64,000 nt of DNA from Lonicera japonica (Eukaryota > Streptophyta > Magnoliopsida > Dipsacales > Caprifoliaceae), in assembly GCA_021464415.1 (NCBI GenBank), contig CM038470.1, positions 40,976,099-41,040,098 of the forward strand, read 5' to 3'. Under the pieces are notes generated by a model. It worked only from the letters and a program-made list of their open reading frames with translations. It was not told where the DNA came from and did no database searches. Of this stretch, positions 58,040-64,000 are shown in pieces (position 1 is the first letter of the stretch; each line of letters opens with the position of its first letter). The translations under genes were made by a program, and so were the position numbers.

Positions 58040-61000
58040 CACAATGGGTCTTATAAATGTTCCATAGATTCAAAATCTCTCTCCTGTCTTGATCTTCCAC
58101 GTAATAAGCACTTGTCCCAGTCATGCCAGTTATTAAATACGAACCTTCCTAATTAGCTACCAATTTTTCATGGAGTAGATCAACCATTGAACCCATGTTT
58201 TTCTGAACAAAAAGCTTGCCGATTTGAAATTCTCTATGGTTCATCTTATTGCCCTTTTGCTTAGTTAGGTTCTGTTGATAGCCAGCCAATCGGATTAAGG
58301 CTTCTTCTCTTCTCTTCTCTTCTCTTCTATTCTCTTATCGCCAAAGTCTAAAGCTTATTCCATCACATCGTCATTTTTCCCAGATTCTACCATCATAGTT
58401 CTTAGACTAGGTAAGCCAACTTCAAGTGGGATCACAACTTATGTGCCATAAGTCAATGAAAACAGAGTTTCGCCAGTTAATGGCACGTCGTTGTTCTGAA
58501 TGCCCAGAGCACTGAAGGTAATTCCTTCACACAATTTTCCTTTGCATCATCTAACCATTTTTTAAGCCTTCTAGTATGACCTTGTTTGACGACTCGACCT
58601 GGCTGTTTGTCTGAGGATGAGCAACGCTAGAAAAACTCTGCCGAATACCCAACTTCTCAGAAAATTTATAGATCTTTTGGCTCTTAAACTGGGTTTTATT
58701 ATCTGAAATGATCACTTTAAGAAAGCCGAAAGGAGTAATGATGTTTTTCCACATAAATGTTCTAACATGCGAATCCACAATGTTAATCAGAGGCTCAGTC
58801 TCTACCCACTTGGTAAAGTAATTTATCACCACGAGAATTTTTTTCTGGAACCGACAGTTATCGAAAATGGACCAAGTATGTCTAAACTCCACTAAGAAAA
58901 TGGCTAAGGGCTTGTGATAGGAGAAAGTTTGGTGCCTAGAAGGTGGATGATGGGTGCATGCTTTCGGCACTTGCCGCACTTCTTTGCATAAGCAAAGGCA
59001 TCTTTTTGCATATAGGGCCACCAATAACTTTGGCTCCTTGCTATGTGGACCAAGAATCTTTTCCCTATGTAACTTCTACAGCTGCCTTCATGCAATTGAT
59101 AAAGTATATCTTGCACTTGTTTCAAATGCACACATTTCAAATAAGGGCCAGAGAACGATCTTCTATACAGTTTATTATTAGGAGATAGCCAATATCAACT
59201 AGCCTGGGCACTTATTCGGAATGCCTCTGCGCTATCACTAGGTAGAGTTTCATTCTTGAGGTACTGAATAATTGGATCCATCCATAAGACTCCCAAATTG
59301 GCCTCGATTGTGAAAACCACATTTTATGTCGGCTCGGCCTCTCTGCTCGGCTTCGGCAAGAATTCCACTTCGATCACCCTTTTTCATGTTTTAATCGATT
59401 GCAGACGCAAGTATAGCCAACACATCGGCATGACTGTTGTTCATCCTTGAGAATCTTTCGATGTATGCTGAATCAAAGTCCCTAAATAACTTTTGTGCTA
59501 ATTTCATGTACGCTTCCATCCTTTGGTTTCTGATAGCGTATTCCCCTGTTAGTTGGTTTGCTGCTAGCTACGAGTCAAAGTGAATGTTCAAGTTCTGTAA
59601 GCCAAGTATCTTAACCTTTCTCAGTCCCATAATTAGAGCCTCGTATTTGACTTGATTATTGGATGCTGAGAAACCAAGCCGAATTGCCTGCTCTATAACC
59701 ATTTTGTCGGGCGACTTAAGTATAACTCCAACCCTGGAACCATCTCTGGTTGATGATCCATCAATGAATAAGGTCCATGGTAAATTTTTTGAGTGACGGC
59801 CTTATCTGCCGTTTGGTTCTAAGCTTCGATCTTTAGAGGATCAACATCTATTGTCTATGATACCTCTTGCCCCTCAGTTTGAGAAGGTGATGAATCAGCT
59901 GGTGCAACTATGGTATTAGGTGACCCTTTGGTCGAGCAGTCTGTGAACTCTGCTATAAAATTAGCCAAAATCTGACCCTTTATTGCAGTGCGTGGTTCAT
60001 ACTCTATGTGAAATCCACCCAGTTCCATAGAGCATTTTTTTATTAGTCCCGACAAGTCGGCCCACCATAAGGATGCTTTCATTGGTGTGGATGTCAATAC
60101 TTTGATTGGGTGAGCATCAAAGTAATGATGGAAGCTATGTGAAGCAGTGATAAATGCCAGTACTAGAATTTCAATCGGGAGATAATTCATCTCAGCTGCT
60201 AGTAAGCTTTTACTCACATTACAGTGGTTTTTGAATCCCCTCATGCTCTCGAATTAATGCGGCACTAACTGCTTTTGAGGATAAGGAAAGGTAAACAAAC
60301 AACTGTTCATTGGGGTTTGGGATATGTTAAGAACCATCTCTCCCAAAAGCTTAAGTTGTTAGGAGAAGGAATCGTAATGAATATCACGGTTAACACCCTC
60401 CTTCACGTGCGACCCCATACTCGCACGTTGAGAGCAAACAAATTTCGAATTTTAGATTAACAAATGGGGAATGGAGGTGCCAAGGCTTGAACCTTGGACC
60501 TCCCAGAAAACCAACACCTGATACCATGTTAAGAACCATCTCTCCCAAAAGCTTAAGCTGTTAAGAGAAGGAATTGTAATGAATATCATGGTTAACATGA
60601 TGGATATGAGGGGAGGGTTGCTATAATAGGTTTTTAGATCTGCCAAAGCCTTATTACATTCTTTATCACATATGAAATGTTTTGCCTTCCTAAAGACTCT
60701 GAAAAATAGCTGACACATGTTTTAGCATTTTAAAATGAAACGATTTAGAGAAGCTATCATACCAACCAAGATCTACATTTCTTTGAGATTCTTTGGTGGC
60801 TTAATATTCTGTAGGGCTTGATCTTTTATGAGTTTACCTCAATTTCTCTTATATTAACCCTGAAACCCAAGAACTTGCCGGAGCTAACTCTAAATGTGCA
60901 TTTCGCTGCATTCAATTTCATCTTGTAACGCCTCAGCATCTGGAATGTTTTCTCTAAATCAGAGATGTGGTCGGTCACTTTTTTACTCTTCACCAACATG

Positions 61001-61101
61001 TTATTTATGTACACTTCTATGGACTTTCCAATCTCTTCTCTAAACCTTTTGGTGACTAGTCTTTTGTAGGTGGCCCCTGCATTCTTAAGGCCGAAAGGCA
61101 T
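58040..61101 (-). pseudogene. Ty3/gypsy (Tat-like) pol remnant with TRIM insertion
   Basis: Minus strand. RT core at 61101-60826 (MPFGLKNAGATYKRLV; active site reads YINN where YxDD is required, 61011-61000). RT thumb/RNase H at 60718-60600, resuming after the TRIM at 60324 (VYLSLSSKAVSAALIREHEG) and running to 59855. A second RNase H-like domain of RVT_3 type (DGSSTRDGSRVGVILKSPD, 59770-59400) points to the Tat lineage. Integrase: zinc-binding HEGSCRSYIGKR...CGKC (59100-58960), core VVINYFTKWVETEPL, IISDNKTQF and HPQTNSQVESSNK (58880-58551), then a C-terminal part to about 58040. A GAAGAGAA-type run near 58300-58335 has expanded a Glu/Arg stretch. Many stops. The 5' half is missing above 61101. 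Confidence 0.85.
60325..60597 (-). mobile_element. TRIM (miniature LTR retrotransposon)
   Basis: 273 bp with two 71-bp direct terminal repeats, 60325-60395 and 60527-60597, each TGTTAAG...GTTAACA and differing at a few bases. On the minus strand the first repeat is followed directly by TGGTATCAGGTG (PBS; 9 of 12 match to the initiator-Met type), and a GAAGGAGGG purine tract precedes the second. It encodes nothing. It splits the gypsy RNase H region, whose peptide reads on across it (NPPLIS | IPNPNEQLF). Confidence 0.85.
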
Positions 61102-62296
61102 AACCTTAATGAGAGGTGAGTTTGATTCAATTGTAAATTGTATGTTTGCGCGTTATAAAACCCTTATATATGTTTATGATTGTAGCGTATATGTGCAATT
61201 ATTTTTTAGTAATCAGTTATTTTGGTAGCTATAGCAATAATTTAGAAGGATTGAAAATTGTATTAACCTTCTAGTCAATTTATTTGAAGTATTTGCCTAA
61301 GATACTAATAAAAGAAAAATTCTTAGCCTATTCCGTTATTCTATTTTCATTTCTTAAACCAAGCAAAAGAACGGGGGATGGGGATGGGGAAGAGGGTTAG
61401 AATTTGAAAAATGTATACCCATATTCACAAATATAGAGCTCCTATTCATCGGCAAAGGACAATATGCACCTCAAAATTTATAATAGGAATTCAATTGTCA
61501 ATTATCCCTCTTGATAGAGTTTCTCAATTGGCTAATTAAAGCTCTTTGACAACGGTCTATAAGATGATGACATCAATGCCACTTTCTAGCAAAAAGTATC
61601 TTATGGGCTCATAGTCCTTATTGATTTGTTGCTTGTTGAACACTTCAACATTAGTCTTGGGCAAAATCTTAATGTTATTTTCTTTTCTTTAGGAAGTAGG
61701 TAACTCTTATGAGTCAGACCTAGTACAAAGGCGAGCTGTGAGTTTGTGATTTATCTTGTGCAGTTGTATTTGACTATTTATTCCTGGCTTTCCCGCAACT
61801 CAACTTCATTTATTTTTTTTAAGCTTCAGTGACTAAAATTGTTTGTAGTTGTTATTCAGGGGCATTTGAAGTTACTATTTGTATCGTATAGGGGAGCTTA
61901 CTTTATGCTTTTTTTATTTGCATGAAATCCATAATGCCTTTGACTCCTTTTAATTTTGTATTTGGAAAGAGGCTATTTGAAATAGTAGGAAGTGTTAAAT
62001 CAATTAAACTCATAATTGAGTTTGTCATAATGGTTGAAGGCATCACTTGCATGTTATTTTGGAGATAGGGTACATTATCCGTACTTATATTTCACTTTTT
62101 CAGTAAATTACATTAACTAATTACTTGTCCTTTTGTAAATTTTTTTAAAGATGTGAGCCGTACGCAGAGAAAATTGTTCTCATTTACCTCAACTTCCTAG
62201 GTCTACTTTAGTTAATCATTCTTTGTGTTTGCCTGCCTTTCCCTTAGCTTTCTTCATGTTGGTCTTATGAAGATAAAACCTGTTGTTCCTTTGTAG
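61102..62296. other. No gene; probable intron of the VTI1-like gene
   Basis: AT-rich, no ORF. It ends in an acceptor-like TTGTTCCTTTGTAG at 62296. The N-terminal exon of VTI1 was looked for and not seen, so it may lie further upstream or be lost. Confidence 0.4.
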
Positions 62297-63114
62297 AGCA
62301 AAAGAAGCAAAAGCTTTCTGAAATAAAAGCTGGACTTGATTAAGCAAAAGTTTGGTATTATATTGACTTATTCTTGTTGGCAAAATGGTTTTGCTTATTT
62401 TCCCCTCTTATTTAATTTTGGCTAATTATTTTTTCAGATCCGAAAAATGGACCTTGAGACGAGAATTTTGCAACCAAATGTAAAGGCTGTACTCCTTGCT
62501 AAGTTAAGGGAATATAAATCTGATCTAAACAATCTGAAGAGCAACGTTAAACGAATTCAATCTACTAACTTAAATCAAGCTGCACGGGATGAGTTGTTGG
62601 AATCAGGGGTGGCTGATACACAAACTTTATGTTTCAAATGTTTAACTTTGTTCTGTGTTTTCTTAAGCTAGGCCTTAATTGGTAGTTTTTGGTTGGGTGT
62701 CTGCAGAACTTTATAACAAAACATGATGTCCTTGTTTCCAAAGCAGTTGGGGGCAAAAAGCTCTTGAAAAAGTGAAATTTATAACTTCGTATACAATATA
62801 TATATCGATAATATCTGATTTCAAGAATTAGAGAACTTGTAGTTATAACCTTTTTAATATACACCTAACTAGTTAGGTATCCCATGGAATATGTGAATGC
62901 TAATTCTTTTTCTGAATTTGATGTGAAACGTAATGGTGCACACAATTGGTATCAGTGGATCAAAGAGCGAGATTATCAATGTTGACTGAAAGATTAAAGA
63001 AGTCGAGTGACAGGGTGAGGGATAGTAGAAAGACCATGTTGGAGACAGAAGATCTTGGTGTTTCAATTCTTCACGATCTCCACCAACAGTGCCAGTCTCT
63101 TTTACATGCCCAAG
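62297..63114 (+). pseudogene. VTI1: VTI1-type v-SNARE gene fragment
   Basis: VTI1 proteins are Qb-SNAREs for Golgi, endosome and vacuole fusion. Three exons: 62297-62354 (EQKKQKLSEIKAGLD), 62438 to about 62627 (IRKMDLETRILQPNVKA, then KLREYKSDLNNLK and ARDELLESGVADTQT; acceptor TTTTTTCAG), and about 62950-63114 (VSVDQRARLSMLTERL, SSDRVRDSRKTMLETED, LGVSILHDLHQQ). These cover the N-terminal helical domain and the start of the SNARE motif. Defects: a TAA replaces the codon after GLD, the first exon seems to lack one T before its donor, and no AG acceptor precedes the third exon. The SNARE C-terminus and membrane anchor are cut off at 63114 by an LTR retrotransposon and may resume beyond the window. 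Confidence 0.85.
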
Positions 63115-63692
63115 TGTCACGGGGTGCTTCCCAATAGCACTCATGACTGGCTACACTTCAACGACACCGTGCACGCGCCCGAGTGCAACACAACCTAATA
63201 GGCGATCCAGCACCAGCACAACCAGGTCGTCAAGCATCGTTTAGTTTTAGACTTGTGCTTAGGCTAGTTTTTTGGAGAAGTGTATTCTCATATGTAAATA
63301 TTGTTTCCATGTAAATAGATCTAGGAATTTCCTTTGTAATAGCATTTTCATTTCCGTTTTAATCATATTCTTGTAACTTGTGTGAGCCAATGTGCACTGC
63401 TATAACTTTGGTATTTTCATTAAGTGGTTATATGTGGGGATAAGACTATTTGCCTCACATCCGAGTTGCCTACCAGTGCACGTTGTCTAGCACTCTGTTT
63501 CAAGCTCTTACTTTTTTTCATACTGTAATAGTTTTATGCAATGAAGTGATTTCAATTTATGCTCAAGCTCCTTTCAAATTACTGTTGTTGCATGTTGATT
63601 GTAAATAAAATTCGATTGAACTTGACTGGGCTATCGGTTAGCCAGGTCGCTCACACGGCCTCCTTTGTGCTATCAAAGGACGCCCTGTGACA
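63115..63692 (+). mobile_element. 5' LTR of a retrotransposon in the VTI1-like gene
   Basis: 578 bp, TGTCACGGGGTGC...CGCCCTGTGACA, with inverted termini TGTCAC/GTGACA. A PBS follows at once. The element continues past the window end. The 5 bp before it (CCAAG) should be repeated after the 3' LTR. Confidence 0.85.
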
Positions 63693-63694
63693 GT

Positions 63695-63706
63695 TGGTAT
63701 CAGAGG
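63695..63706 (+). other. Primer-binding site (initiator-Met tRNA type)
   Basis: TGGTATCAGAGG, 2 nt after the LTR; matches the canonical TGGTATCAGAGC at 11 of 12 positions. Confidence 0.85.
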
Positions 63707-63763
63707 GGATTGTTTTGATTGCTGCCTTTGTGAGACCAAGTTTGTGTTACTTGTTGCGTTACG

Positions 63764-63970
63764 ATGGGAACCAATAGCCAGCAAATCGAAGCCCTCGAAA
63801 AGAATGTCGGCTCATTGATGGAAAAGATGAGTGGAACGCCTTCTCTTTGCGATCGCGCTCAAAACTTAGAGATGCTGACCCAAATTGTCCCACCAGGGGA
63901 CGCGTCGGGTAGCTCATCCACACTCGTAGACCGCATACAAGCTTTGGAGGAAGGCCTTCAAAGCCTCTAG
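63764..63970 (+). pseudogene. Start of LTR-retrotransposon gag
   Basis: Frame MGTNSQQIEALEKNVGSLME, with a short heptad-like helix and later DRIQALEEGLQSL. It starts about 60 nt after the PBS, as expected for gag of chromovirus-like gypsy elements. An in-frame TAG at 63968-63970 is followed by GNQPRRNFGD in the same frame, suggesting a nonsense mutation in a longer gag that runs off the window. Confidence 0.6.
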
Positions 63971-64000
63971 GGAAACCAACCTAGGAGAAATTTTGGGGAT

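Noticed and set aside
60480..60526. tRNA gene or tRNA-derived SINE, from box-B-like GGTTCAAGCC and TGGTATCAG
   Set aside because: The sequence lies between two 71-bp direct repeats with LTR-like ends and a PBS; a TRIM explains all of it.
62297..63114. Functional VTI1 gene
   Set aside because: In-frame stop, probable frameshift, no acceptor before the last visible exon, no SNARE C-terminus or membrane anchor in the window.

Overview
The window is AT-rich plant nuclear DNA, most likely eudicot. It is dominated by nested transposable elements. The plant assignment rests on Ty1/copia and Ty3/gypsy (Tat-like and chromovirus-like) elements, an L1-type LINE with a C-terminal RNase H, a CACTA element, a MULE carrying a Ulp1-like gene, a tRNA-derived SINE, a TRIM, and fragments of a plant VTI1-type v-SNARE gene. 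I found no intact cellular gene. Almost every coding stretch has stops, frameshifts or lost catalytic residues.

Layout. 1-9866: three head-to-tail copies of an unidentified ~3 kb repeat, called U here, invaded by small DNA elements, a truncated LINE and an LTR-like piece. 9867-16340: a minus-strand copia remnant (gag to pre-integrase, plus a 684-bp LTR), a Tourist-type MITE, and a minus-strand Tat-like gypsy gag-protease-RT remnant with primer-binding site and LTR. 16345-20330: an LTR-like sequence split by a 2.7-kb solo LTR with a perfect 5-bp target duplication. 20467-21803: an element with ~100-bp inverted ends. 21804 to about 35000: a large Mutator-like (Kaonashi-type) element with a transposase pseudogene (+), a 165-codon ORF (-), a short ORF (-) and a multi-exon Ulp1-protease-like pseudogene (-), interrupted by a gypsy LTR at 27157-28626.

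35990-51660: three more U copies. One holds a non-autonomous CACTA element (37268-39369, TSD ATA). Another holds a nearly complete 7-kb LINE (43195-50256) and a SINE (50817-50995). 52220-57764: pieces of several LTR retrotransposons. 58040-61101: a minus-strand Tat-like gypsy pol remnant (RT, RNase H, second RNase H-like domain, integrase) with a 273-bp TRIM inserted. 62297-63114: decayed exons of a VTI1-like v-SNARE gene, cut off by an LTR retrotransposon whose 5' LTR (63115-63692), primer-binding site and gag start run to the window end.

The genes do not form a pathway. The useful content is the record of insertions: paralogous empty sites, target duplications, and which element sits in which. 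The least explained items are the U family, the extra ORFs in the MULE, the paired satellite-like arrays in the CACTA element, and the short perfect palindromes found in several unrelated elements. Boundaries without a target duplication or diagnostic ends are approximate. No database search was possible.
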